From contig JAAZEW010000304.1 in the NCBI GenBank assembly GCA_012512055.1, positions 1 to 15,307 on the forward strand: 15,307 bases of DNA, given 5' to 3'. Of the stretch, positions 1 through 7,194 are shown piece after piece (the stretch's first letter is position 1; each line of letters opens with the position of its first letter). Both the position numbers and the translations under genes were made by a program. This DNA comes from Bacillota bacterium (GTDB taxonomy: Bacteria; Bacillota_G; SHA-98; UBA4971). The notes under the pieces were generated by a model. The model was given only the letters and a program-made list of their open reading frames with translations, was not told where the DNA came from and searched no databases.

Positions 1-506
1 ACGAACTGATGGACACCTGCAAGGCCGCCGATTATCGCATAATCGTCAACTACACAGTGGCCTGCAAGAGCTGCCCCGCCTGTGATGGTGACATTGCTCC
101 CTATGATGCAGTCGTGGGCTATGTGTCCGTATGACATTATGTAGTTGTCGTTGCCTATGCGCGTTTCGCCCCTACCTTCGGCAGTTCCCCTGCTTACAGT
201 TACAAACTCGCGAAATACGTTGTTATCTCCGATTATGAGAGACGTTTTCTCCCCGTTATACTTGAGATCCTGAGGCTCGACACCTATCATGGCCCCTGAT
301 GAAAAGCTACAGTTCCGTCCGATAGTAGTAGGCCCGTCGATCACGACATGACTGCTTAGTTTAGTCAAGTCTCCGATTACAACGCTTTCACCTATTACAC
401 AGTACGGGCCTACGGTAACATTGGGCCCGATGACTGCGCCCGGGTGAATGACTGCCGTAGCATGAATCTTTCTCACGCGAAAGCTTCGAGTCTCAGTGGC
501 TTTCAT
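1..506 (-). CDS. lpxA: UDP-N-acetylglucosamine acyltransferase LpxA (partial, 3' end outside window)
   Basis: First enzyme of lipid A synthesis: transfers a 3-hydroxyacyl chain from acyl-ACP to the 3-OH of UDP-GlcNAc in the cytoplasm. About 168 codons are visible; the C-terminal part lies beyond the left edge. The protein is a left-handed beta-helix of hexapeptide repeats, seen as recurring I/V-G motifs from about residue 18. The diagnostic blocks match the E. coli family: QDLKYNGE, the catalytic stretch GHIAHDC whose second His corresponds to the catalytic His125, and AIIGGLAGVHQF near the edge. The ATG at 504-506 has a GGGAGG ribosome site about 8 nt upstream. It follows fabZ by 41 nt, giving the common order lpxC-fabZ-lpxA. 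Identification is firm; acyl chain length preference cannot be read because the ruler residues are off the window. Confidence 0.96.
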   Translation of the reverse strand, partial: MKATETRSFRVRKIHATAVIHPGAVIGPNVTVGPYCVIGESVVIGDLTKLSSHVVIDGPTTIGRNCSFSSGAMIGVEPQDLKYNGEKTSLIIGDNNVFREFVTVSRGTAEGRGETRIGNDNYIMSYGHIAHDCIIGSNVTITGGAALAGHCVVDDYAIIGGLAGVHQF

Positions 507-547
507 TTACGCGCCTCCCAACGGGATGATCCCATTTGTTCACTCAT

Positions 548-988
548 CTACTGCTCTCTCCTATCTGTAAGGGCAAACGTCAGCTCTGCATCTGCTACTA
601 ACTTGCCCTCAACATAAGCAGAACACCCAATTCTCCCTAAGTTGCCGCGCATCCGGATTAGTTCAGTCTCAATTCTCAGCGTGTCCCCTGGAACCACCGG
701 ATGTCTGAACCTTGCCCTGTCCACTGCGGCAAGAAGCGCAATTTTGCCTTTGACTTCAGGGTAATTCAAAGCAGCGTACGCCCCTACCTGAGCCATAGAC
801 TCAATAATCAACACCCCGGGCATTATTGGATTACCCGGGAAATGCCCCTGGAAAAACGGCTCATTATAACTGACGTTCTTGATGCCGACAACACGCTTTC
901 CTGGTTCTATTTCAGTAATCCTGTCCACCAAAAGAAATGGGTACCTATGAGGCAGCACCTTTTGGATTTCTTCGATGCCAATTATCAC
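548..988 (-). CDS. fabZ: 3-hydroxyacyl-ACP dehydratase FabZ
   Basis: Dehydrates 3-hydroxyacyl-ACP in fatty acid elongation and so competes with LpxA and LpxD for the same precursor. The hot-dog fold signature is complete: [12 protein letters not shown] at 12-23, the catalytic His in GHFPGNP (His49) and the catalytic Glu in [11 protein letters not shown] (Glu63). I chose the GTG at 986-988, which gives 146 residues, the usual family length. It begins 1 nt after the lpxC stop (TGA-C-GTG), and AAAGGGG lies upstream. An ATG at 1042 is in frame but would add 18 residues that are not typical and overlap lpxC by 53 nt. The tight junction suggests translational coupling to lpxC, keeping phospholipid and lipid A precursor flow in step. 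Confidence 0.96.
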   Translation of the reverse strand: MIIGIEEIQKVLPHRYPFLLVDRITEIEPGKRVVGIKNVSYNEPFFQGHFPGNPIMPGVLIIESMAQVGAYAALNYPEVKGKIALLAAVDRARFRHPVVPGDTLRIETELIRMRGNLGRIGCSAYVEGKLVADAELTFALTDRREQ

Positions 989-989
989 G

Positions 990-1865
990 TCAGTCCATAC
1001 CCCTTTCTTTGACTTCCCAGTCACAGGCAATAAGCCTTGCAAGTCTCTGGTTCATGGCATGCCCGGAGCCTATACCAATAAAATGTCCTCTCGGCCGTCC
1101 CAGTATAGCAATATCCCCCAGTAGGTCCAGGACTTTGTGGCGGCATGCCTCATCCCGAAACCTGGCAGGGCCGACGTATCCGTTCTCCCCGACAATTACT
1201 GCCTCCCGGCAAGTGGCGCCAAGGGCAAGCCCTTGTTCTCGGATGGTCTCGAGCTCCCACTGGAACCCTATGGTCCTGGCAGGAGCTATCTCTTCTCTGA
1301 ATGTTTTCGGGGTCACTTCAATATCGAAATACTCAGAACCTAAATACCCTGATTCCCGATTGGGGCCTTTGCGAAAGAATAAGAAAGTCACCCGGGTTCC
1401 TTCGTACGGTAAAGCTATCAGGTGCCTGTCACCTTCAGAAGTCCACACAGGACGGACAACGCTTACTTCACATCGTGGCACATTGAGGTCTCGGAGGCCT
1501 GCTTCCTGTAGAAGGTGCACATAAGTAAGTGCGCTCCCGTCTCCGAGAGGCAACTCCTCCCCTTCTAACCTTACTATGATATTGTCTACGCCTGACCAGA
1601 GAATTGCTGCCATAATGTGCTCTACGGTGCGAACAGCAATTCCGTTACATTCTAAGTCAGTGGCTCGCCTTGAACTCCCGATGTTTCCCGGAACAGCCGG
1701 TACGGTCTGAGGCCCTGAGGGGCCCCACCTCTCGAAGCAGACTCCCAGAAGAGGCGAAGCAGGCAACAACGTAACCCGGGCCGGCTTACCGGTGTGGAGC
1801 CCCGGCCCTTCGTAGGATACAGGTTTGGATATGGTAGTTTGCCAGTTCGACCCTGTGTTACTCAA
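990..1865 (-). CDS. lpxC: UDP-3-O-acyl-N-acetylglucosamine deacetylase LpxC
   Basis: Zinc-dependent deacetylase, the committed step of lipid A synthesis. It is 291 residues, near the family norm (about 305 in E. coli). All key residues are visible: GPGLHTGK at 20-27, TVEHIMAA with Glu82 and zinc ligand His83, [10 protein letters not shown] with zinc ligands His243 and Asp247, and GSGHAMN with His269. The only suitable start is a TTG at 1863-1865; AGAGGT lies about 12 nt upstream and no ATG or GTG is in frame before the conserved N-terminus. The gene follows an ABC ATPase gene after 141 nt and couples directly to fabZ. I see no E. coli-like C-terminal extension (the FtsH degradation tag), so FtsH-style turnover is not evident. 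Confidence 0.96.
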   Translation of the reverse strand: MSNTGSNWQTTISKPVSYEGPGLHTGKPARVTLLPASPLLGVCFERWGPSGPQTVPAVPGNIGSSRRATDLECNGIAVRTVEHIMAAILWSGVDNIIVRLEGEELPLGDGSALTYVHLLQEAGLRDLNVPRCEVSVVRPVWTSEGDRHLIALPYEGTRVTFLFFRKGPNRESGYLGSEYFDIEVTPKTFREEIAPARTIGFQWELETIREQGLALGATCREAVIVGENGYVGPARFRDEACRHKVLDLLGDIAILGRPRGHFIGIGSGHAMNQRLARLIACDWEVKERGMD

Positions 1866-2006
1866 TGCCCGGAATTTACCTCTGATTCTACTTCTTGTCC
1901 GGTTAATCCTTAAGTATTTCTACGTTGCTCCGGTTTTCCCTTCACAACCCTCGACACACTCGGACTCTCTGGTTTCCGGTTGCGGCCCGAAGCCGGGGCC
2001 GGAGGC

Positions 2007-2747
2007 TTATGAATCGAGTAGGCAACTGTACTTCCTGCCCAGCTCAGATTCGGGGTTATTAAACACCCGGGCAGGCACGCCTTGTTCTGCTATTTTACCT
2101 TGATTCATGAGAATAAGCCAGTCTGCGGCACGAAGCGCGAATTTCATCTCATGGGTGACTATGACCATGGCAGTCTCACCTGTCTTGACCAGGCTTTCCA
2201 TAACATCAAGCACTTCCCGGACAAGGATAGGGTCGAGAGAAGCTGTAGGCTCGTCCCAAAGCATCAAAGCTGGCCGGGGCGCCAAAGCCCTGGCTATCGC
2301 TACGCGCTGACACTCACCGCCTGACAACTCGCAAGGCCTCCTATGGACCACATTCCCTGTAAGTCCTACGCGTGCTAAGGCATTAAGAGCCCTGCGTTCA
2401 GCATCATCACGGGTTATATCAGCGGCTAGCAGAGGAAGAGCCACGTTTTCTAAGGCTGTGAGCCTTTGAATAAGGTTGGAGCGCTGAAAAACGAAACCTA
2501 TACGCCTGCGGACATCCAAGAGGCCGGAATAGGGCAGGTTGGTCACGTCCTCCCCTGTCACGATGATCTTTCCCGAGTCAGGGTTTATTAACCTGACAAT
2601 GCATCTTAGGAGGGTGGATTTACCGCATCCGGAAGGGCCTGTGACCACGACTGTATCCCCGGGCATAACTCGAAGGTCAACCCCTGACAAGGCCTGGCTT
2701 TTTCCATAGCTCTTCGTAAGGCTCATAACCTCAAGAACCGGAAGCAC
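2007..2747 (-). CDS. ABC transporter ATPase, LolD/MacB-like (partner of the adjacent giant permease)
   Basis: Cytoplasmic nucleotide-binding subunit of 246 residues. It has every ABC motif: Walker A GPSGCGKST at 37-45, Q-loop Gln88, signature LSGGECQR from 141, Walker B LMLWDEPT with Asp165/Glu166, and the switch His199 in VTHEM. The LSGGE signature resembles LolD-type lipoprotein exporters, while the C-terminal part (F-N-N-P) recalls polar amino acid importers of the GlnQ/HisP type. It is not LptB, which has an LLGPNGAGKTT Walker A and a different C-terminus. The start is a GTG at 2745-2747 with an excellent site (GGAGG, 7 nt spacing). It overlaps the end of the upstream permease gene by 17 nt, so the two are surely translated together. 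Substrate is unknown; partnership with the permease is inferred from the overlap. Confidence 0.93.
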   Translation of the reverse strand: MLPVLEVMSLTKSYGKSQALSGVDLRVMPGDTVVVTGPSGCGKSTLLRCIVRLINPDSGKIIVTGEDVTNLPYSGLLDVRRRIGFVFQRSNLIQRLTALENVALPLLAADITRDDAERRALNALARVGLTGNVVHRRPCELSGGECQRVAIARALAPRPALMLWDEPTASLDPILVREVLDVMESLVKTGETAMVIVTHEMKFALRAADWLILMNQGKIAEQGVPARVFNNPESELGRKYSCLLDS

Positions 2748-5238
2748 GGCAATTCCTCCCTCCTTTTCGCCGGAACATAGTCTTCGGCCTGTTCATGAAG
2801 GTCAGCAGGCCGGGTCTTGAGGAAGGCGCCACAATTTCACGCATGATCTGCGTGTATGTCAGGCCCATGGCTATCCCGGCAGTCACCTCGTCACCGGGCA
2901 GAGGGCTGATCTTGCCGGATTGACTTGCCACTGCAAGGCCTATCAAGGCCCCAACTGCAGCCACATGCCAGAGATTAACATAGGGAATTCTCGCCCCTGT
3001 AACGGCAAACTGCACAGTAAGGATTACTGCGCCGACAGCCATGGCATAAGCCTCACCTAAGCCGCGCTTCGCAAATCCTCTCATTGCGCTTACAATAGCA
3101 GCATGATCCAGAATAAGCGCAAGGAAGGTCACGATAACCGAGACAATGGCTGCCACTGAGGCCCGCGCCTCGCGGAGAACCCTGTACACCTCACTCCTTA
3201 CACCGGGTTCCAACAACCCGGCGGGACTTGCATATACGCTGACCTCTTTCCCAAACATCTCCTTTGCCAAAGCTTTTGACTTGTCCGGATCCGTCCCGGC
3301 ATCCACAAGAATTTGGAGACTGTCACCTGGGATTACTTCACCCCCTATGTACCGGTCAATGAGGCGAATGGACCTTCCTACTTCGTCGTCACGGAGATCC
3401 GGCAACGATTCCTTTACGTTTTGAATTTGGGCGATTATCGCCTCGGTGTCGATTGCTTTAACGGCTTCAAGGTTCTTTGCAGCCTCACTGACAGCATCCT
3501 CCATACCGGGAATGTCCATTGCCTGGGCCTGGATAAGTACGCTGTTGGTGGCATCCATCATCTCTGACATAACTTGGCCTGCTTGGCCTGTGGATAACAC
3601 TGCTCGAATCCCTGACATCCTTTGAAAGAGACTCCGAAGGGTTGATTTCCATTCTGCCAACTGCGAGGTAATAGGACTTGCATTCTCCACGAAGTCATCG
3701 ATTGCCTTCGCCCTTTCCATGGCTTCAATGCCTACCAGGTCCAGAAGATATCTGACCATGTACATTTTCTCTTGAAGCTCAGGGGACATTTCACCGTATG
3801 ATTCCACTTCTTCCCGGAACTCATCTTCTCTTGACGACAATATGGCAGCCACCTGTTTTGCCTGGGCTTCGAAGGTATCCATTTCCCGGACGGCGGATTC
3901 CAATGAATCCACAATACTCATAGCGTCATTTATCGCTTTCTCGATGGCGGCTGCCTCCCGCCAACCGCAAGTCCCGTCCTGACTCGTCCCCAGAGACTCC
4001 ATTGCGCCTTCCAAAGCCCTCTGGACACCGATTAGACTGCTTACCGTCTCATCATACATGCCCAATATGTCCAAGGTATTGACTGCAGCCTGGTACGCAT
4101 TGCCCCTGAACTCCTCCAGCTCACAGAGGAGACGGATGCTTTCATCTGCAGCGTACCCGATTTTCTTGCTCTCACTCACTACAGTAGCGGTTCCGATGTG
4201 GTCTTTCACCTTGTTATCGCGATCAGTTGAGAACACCCGGAGTTCAGATTCTTGGATTTCGTCTGTATCTCCCTGGATTACCATGCCTTGAGCCGTGTTC
4301 CCCTTGACCTGATCGACAAGGGCCAACAGGCCTTCTCCCGACTCCTCCGGGTCGTCTTCAAACGTAGACGGGGTTTGTGTGGGAGATGGCGTACCGCCTG
4401 GCAACAGTAGGACGGTATCACCTGCCCTAAGCGGGGTATCACCGGTAATGGAAATGTTTGCATAAGCCGCGTAATGCCGGAGGAACCTTTTCATCTCAGC
4501 TAACGTAGCCGAGAGATCAGCTAGATCCGAATTCCCGCCGCGGCGCGTGATATCCCGGGCATAGCCGGCTCCCGCCCCTTTAGTCAACTTGTCTACATAG
4601 GCTTCGCCTGAGGACACTCTGTCCTCCATCTCACGCCCGATAGGGAACCTGACTTCAATTACCCGGTAGCGCTCCACTAAGGAGGTTAGGGCGTCTGATA
4701 CCTGCCTTATGTCAGCGTCACGCTCAAGCACGACCGCAATCCTGCCTCCGTCACGAAAGCAGAACCTGACCCCCTTAATCTCTTCAGCCTGGTTTAGGAG
4801 AAAGTAGAACGCGCCTGACTCGATTCCGGTTAAGGTGAGCCTGGGCTCGATAATGAATGTCACCCCGCTCGCTCCGGGGACTTCACCTAAGAGTTTTGCA
4901 AGGTTCTCAAGGCCCGGCCTGCTCCGAAGCCGGTCCGGGAGCGCCACAAAGAAGTTGCTCTTCCCGAAAACCACAGGGCCTTCTTTTATGCGCGCCCCTT
5001 TGAAGCCGGATGAGATGACTTTCCGGATCTCAACCCTTGCCGCATCGCAAGACTCTTGGCGCACATGAAGAATAAGGTCGTATTCACCAAGGTCACCCAG
5101 GACCCCTGTAACCTGCCTGGCAAGGTATGCATTGACCGCGTAGGCCACACCGCTTGTCACAGAGGCGCCCAGAAGCACGGTAAGGGCTATTACAACAAGG
5201 AGGTCCCGCCAGAGCCCCTCCTTCAACAACTCCCGCAC
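2731..5238 (-). CDS. Giant FtsX/MacB-type permease-like protein with a very large coiled-coil periplasmic domain
   Basis: I do not recognise a named family. The 835-residue protein has one N-terminal membrane segment (about 13-38), an extracytoplasmic region of about 650 residues, then three membrane segments (about 693-716, 729-748, 755-772) and a basic cytoplasmic tail. Charges fit this: the loop SAMRGFAKRGLGEA between TM2 and TM3 is positive inside. One TM, a large exterior domain, then three TMs is the outline of type VII ABC systems (FtsX, LolC/E, MacB), whose exterior domains are normally far smaller. Within the exterior part, 50-270 looks alpha/beta, 280-300 is a Pro/Thr/acidic linker, and 360-610 is heptad-rich helix. 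The GTG start at 5236-5238 has GGAGG 7 nt upstream. The ATPase gene overlaps its end. A role in export or in bridging to the outer membrane is inference. Confidence 0.85.
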   Translation of the reverse strand: MRELLKEGLWRDLLVVIALTVLLGASVTSGVAYAVNAYLARQVTGVLGDLGEYDLILHVRQESCDAARVEIRKVISSGFKGARIKEGPVVFGKSNFFVALPDRLRSRPGLENLAKLLGEVPGASGVTFIIEPRLTLTGIESGAFYFLLNQAEEIKGVRFCFRDGGRIAVVLERDADIRQVSDALTSLVERYRVIEVRFPIGREMEDRVSSGEAYVDKLTKGAGAGYARDITRRGGNSDLADLSATLAEMKRFLRHYAAYANISITGDTPLRAGDTVLLLPGGTPSPTQTPSTFEDDPEESGEGLLALVDQVKGNTAQGMVIQGDTDEIQESELRVFSTDRDNKVKDHIGTATVVSESKKIGYAADESIRLLCELEEFRGNAYQAAVNTLDILGMYDETVSSLIGVQRALEGAMESLGTSQDGTCGWREAAAIEKAINDAMSIVDSLESAVREMDTFEAQAKQVAAILSSREDEFREEVESYGEMSPELQEKMYMVRYLLDLVGIEAMERAKAIDDFVENASPITSQLAEWKSTLRSLFQRMSGIRAVLSTGQAGQVMSEMMDATNSVLIQAQAMDIPGMEDAVSEAAKNLEAVKAIDTEAIIAQIQNVKESLPDLRDDEVGRSIRLIDRYIGGEVIPGDSLQILVDAGTDPDKSKALAKEMFGKEVSVYASPAGLLEPGVRSEVYRVLREARASVAAIVSVIVTFLALILDHAAIVSAMRGFAKRGLGEAYAMAVGAVILTVQFAVTGARIPYVNLWHVAAVGALIGLAVASQSGKISPLPGDEVTAGIAMGLTYTQIMREIVAPSSRPGLLTFMNRPKTMFRRKGGRNCRASGS

Positions 5239-5256
5239 ACAGCCGCCTCCCGCATC

Positions 5257-5270
5257 CTGTTTCGAAACAG
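5257..5270. repeat. Perfect 14-bp palindrome in the 5' leader of the giant permease gene
   Basis: CTGTTTCGAAACAG reads the same on both strands. It lies about 20 nt before the GTG start and about 40 nt downstream of the predicted transcription start, so it could be an operator or a small leader hairpin. No regulator is identified. Confidence 0.5.
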
Positions 5271-5314
5271 CCTGGACAGGCCGCCACAGGCACAGTTGCT
5301 ATGACACCATGCCA

Positions 5315-5323
5315 ATTATAGCA
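5315..5323 (-). promoter_or_regulatory. Extended -10 promoter for the giant permease/ATPase genes
   Basis: On the minus strand the sequence reads TGCTATAAT, a perfect TATAAT with the TGn extension that can dispense with a -35 box. No good -35 hexamer stands 17 nt upstream. Transcription would start near 5308, leaving a leader of about 70 nt before the GTG at 5238. It sits in the 214-nt gap after lptA, so this gene pair and the downstream lpx genes can be transcribed independently of lptC-lptA. Confidence 0.6.
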
Positions 5324-5452
5324 TAATCCCTGCTAGAGGTGGCTATGCAAATCCTGCCTCCACTGCTTGCCTTTGTGTCTTAGCCCGTTTCTCTTACGCA
5401 GCCCGGCATATTCTCGAAGGCGCGAGCCGGATGAACGGGGAGATCTCGGATT

Positions 5453-6181
5453 CTAGTCCCGGGAGTCGTCGCTATCTTCATCTATGTCAAACTCAAAGAC
5501 GACTTCCGTCTCTGCTTCCATGTAGTCCCTGTCTGTCCTAAAGATCAACTTACCGCACTTTATGTTCTCACCGTTCTTGCTTTCCGCTGTCACGTTTCCA
5601 CTTAGTACCACAGCTTTTTCACTTTCTGCATACGTAGCCTGATCAGCCCTGGCATAAGATGAACCTCGCGTAACCTCGACATTGCCTTCTGCTTTGAATC
5701 CTCTGGTTTTCGTGGAAAGCTCCATCTTGTCACAGACAACCGTGATCGTATCTGTTTCCCGTTCCGAAGGGCTGCCTGACCCCTCTCCCGCCCTGGTTTC
5801 CTCCTTGGTAAGGACAACACCGCCTTCTGCAACAACCCTCTTCTCATTTATGTACGCGGTAAAGATTTCGCCTGTAAGGAGCACGTCAGGTTGGGAAAGC
5901 TTCACGTTCCCGGTGAGAATGGCAATTCTTCGTTCTTTCACTTCAGCCCGCTCCGCCGTGAGCTCAACATCACCATAAGAGATTCTCACGTTGCCCTCAA
6001 ATACTGTGACATCAGCGTCCAGGTCGACAGTGACTTTGTTTGAAGCAGTCACAGTCACCTTCTCTTTGGCCCCGCCGGCCGCAAATGCCAAAGGCACTAT
6101 AAGAGCAAGAAGCGCAGGTATGAGAATTACCCTTATTCCCCTCCTCATTGCCCTGGAACTCAATATCGACGTTACACGCAT
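5453..6181 (-). CDS. lptA: LptA/OstA-family periplasmic LPS-transport protein
   Basis: Periplasmic component of the Lpt bridge that carries LPS from the inner to the outer membrane. It is 242 residues from the chosen ATG. A signal peptide is clear: a basic n-region (MRRGIRV), a hydrophobic core (ILIPALLALIVPLAFA), then cleavage near AFA-AGG. The mature part repeats the OstA beta-jellyroll pattern of short strands ending in G-N-V (FEGNVRISYG, LTGNVKLSQP, AEGNVEVTRG, LSGNVTAESK). The acidic C-terminus (DIDEDSDD) is variable. The ATG at 6179-6181 has GAGGGG with 7 nt spacing. A TTG at 6223 is also in frame, overlapping the lptC stop, but it has a poorer site and would add 14 odd residues. It lies 38 nt after lptC. 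Confidence 0.88.
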   Translation of the reverse strand: MRVTSILSSRAMRRGIRVILIPALLALIVPLAFAAGGAKEKVTVTASNKVTVDLDADVTVFEGNVRISYGDVELTAERAEVKERRIAILTGNVKLSQPDVLLTGEIFTAYINEKRVVAEGGVVLTKEETRAGEGSGSPSERETDTITVVCDKMELSTKTRGFKAEGNVEVTRGSSYARADQATYAESEKAVVLSGNVTAESKNGENIKCGKLIFRTDRDYMEAETEVVFEFDIDEDSDDSRD

Positions 6182-6219
6182 GAAAATTCCCCTCACTTGC
6201 CCCGGTATTGCCCAAAAAA

Positions 6220-6807
6220 TCAATTATCCTCGATCTCTATCTCCAGTATCGTCTCTCCGATTGCCTCAAGGATATTATCACCCGGAGCGTACTCTGCTCT
6301 GGCGCACTTAAGGATGGCGCCCGGACCTTGCCTGATACAGACATCACCTTCTAAGATTACCTTGTCATAACCCTTCTCCCAGACAAGGGTGTCAGCAGAC
6401 AGGCTATCACCTGAAGCCGACTGAAACGTGACGTTTTCCAGGTTAAGGCTGTCAGTTGTGATGTTAACCCGAGCCCGCTCCGCGGAAAAATACATCCAAT
6501 CCTTACCTTCGTCATAGAAGATTCCGTCGTGGATGCCTGCAAGTTCAACCCAATCATCTTCATCAGGTATCAATGCCTTGTCAGTCCTGAATTCCCAACG
6601 CTTCCTGCCTTCCGATCTACCGACAAAATGGGTGGACTCTGCGGTGATTCCGGGTTGTTTGTCAAGTGGTGCATCCCGGCTTGATGAATCACGAGACTCA
6701 CTTGCATTCTCGTCGACGGTGCGCCGCGGAAGGATTGTCACAGCCACCACCAAACAGGCGATACCAAGAATCGCTATTGTCACCGGTATGATAAGCTTTC
6801 TTGGCAT
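6220..6807 (-). CDS. lptC: LptC-family LPS export protein
   Basis: Single-pass inner-membrane protein that receives LPS from the LptBFG ABC complex and passes it to LptA. It is 195 residues, close to E. coli LptC (191). It has one N-terminal membrane anchor (LIIPVTIAILGIACLVVAVTI), a charged Ser/Asp linker, and a beta-jellyroll typical of YrbK/LptC: W-E-F-R at the entry strand, then alternating strands around YFSAERARVN, LNLENVTFQS and ILEGDVCI. The ATG at 6805-6807 has AGGAGG with 8 nt spacing. A GTG at 6816 is in frame but abuts the ribosome site itself. It heads the minus-strand block, with lptA directly downstream. Sequence identity in this family is low, so the call rests on length, topology and position as well as motifs. 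Confidence 0.85.
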   Translation of the reverse strand: MPRKLIIPVTIAILGIACLVVAVTILPRRTVDENASESRDSSSRDAPLDKQPGITAESTHFVGRSEGRKRWEFRTDKALIPDEDDWVELAGIHDGIFYDEGKDWMYFSAERARVNITTDSLNLENVTFQSASGDSLSADTLVWEKGYDKVILEGDVCIRQGPGAILKCARAEYAPGDNILEAIGETILEIEIEDN

Positions 6808-6843
6808 CACCTTCACCTCCTGAATTCGGTTTCTCTAAGAACG

Positions 6844-6852
6844 ATTGTATCA
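6844..6852 (-). promoter_or_regulatory. Extended -10 promoter for lptC-lptA
   Basis: The minus strand reads TGATACAAT: a TACAAT -10 box (5 of 6 consensus) with the TGn extension. Transcription would begin near 6837, giving a leader of about 30 nt that contains the AGGAGG site at 6816-6821. No convincing -35 box is seen. Confidence 0.55.
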
Positions 6853-6902
6853 GATCTTTCCCTTATCCGAATAGCATTGGGCATGTTTACCCAGGTTCTT
6901 AG

Positions 6903-7070
6903 AATCCCCTTGCCTCACAGGCAGTTATGGTAATCATGCTCATCGCTCCTATGTGCTCTATGTACGTGTCTCCGGAGATTAGGACTTACGAACCGAAGCC
7001 GGACAAAGCGCTATCGCATTGAGCCGTCGAATTTGAGTTCAGCAAGGTTACGGAAAAATTACGGCGGTAA
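6903..7070 (+). pseudogene. Possible decayed coding fragment
   Basis: One reading frame from 6903 to the double stop region at 7068-7070 is open except for a TGA at 7020-7022. The translated tail before the stop (EFEFSKVTEKLRR) and the preceding part (SPEIRTYEPKPDKALSH) look protein-like, and an orphan ribosome site follows. It could be the remnant of a gene lost when the sugar operon was inserted, or chance. I do not recognise a family. Confidence 0.2.
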
Positions 7071-7122
7071 TAAGGAGGAATCAGACAAATCAAGTAGAAT
7101 AGATAAGGCACATATGAGTCGT

Positions 7123-7140
7123 CAGACATCATAATGTCTG
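7123..7140. promoter_or_regulatory. Inverted repeat, candidate operator of the sugar ABC operon
   Basis: CAGACAT-CATA-ATGTCTG is a perfect 7-bp inverted repeat with a 4-nt centre. It lies 55 nt before the first permease start and just downstream of a -10-like TAGAAT at 7095-7100. Its size and place suit a repressor dimer site. It does not match the LacI consensus. No T-run follows, so a terminator is unlikely. Confidence 0.45.
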
Positions 7141-7194
7141 TTCCAACCCGACGAAACCATAAACGCACTGTAACGCTAGGAAGTTGATGGATAA

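Larger units (their letters stand above)
6808..7194. other. Divergent intergenic region between lptC and the sugar ABC operon
   Basis: This 387-nt stretch separates two divergently read transcription units. It holds the lptC promoter at 6844-6852, a possible coding relic around 6903-7070, an orphan AAGGAGGA-like ribosome site near 7072-7080 with no start codon at a usable distance, a -10-like TAGAAT at 7095-7100 without a -35 box, and an inverted repeat at 7123-7140. I see no RNA gene in it. Confidence 0.6.

Noticed and set aside
989..1042. Longer FabZ start at an ATG at 1042
   Set aside because: It would overlap lpxC by 53 nt and add residues not typical of FabZ; the GTG at 988 sits directly after the lpxC stop.
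937..1524. 195-codon plus-strand ORF over lpxC and fabZ
   Set aside because: It is antisense to two certain genes and its translation shows no family pattern.
1984..2000. Terminator after the ABC ATPase
   Set aside because: A GGCCC/GGGCC hairpin with a 7-nt loop is present, but no T-run follows on either strand.
1866..2006. Own promoter for lpxC
   Set aside because: A TAGAAT box is preceded 17 nt upstream by only a poor TTAAGG, and a start there would leave no room for the ribosome site.
2007..2747. lptB
   Set aside because: The Walker A, signature and C-terminal motifs fit LolD/MacB or amino acid ABC ATPases and not LptB, and the gene overlaps its own permease gene.
5093..5293. Cysteine-rich small ORF on the minus strand
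   Set aside because: It overlaps the giant permease start in another frame and lacks its own ribosome site; it is a shadow of the GC-rich reading frame.
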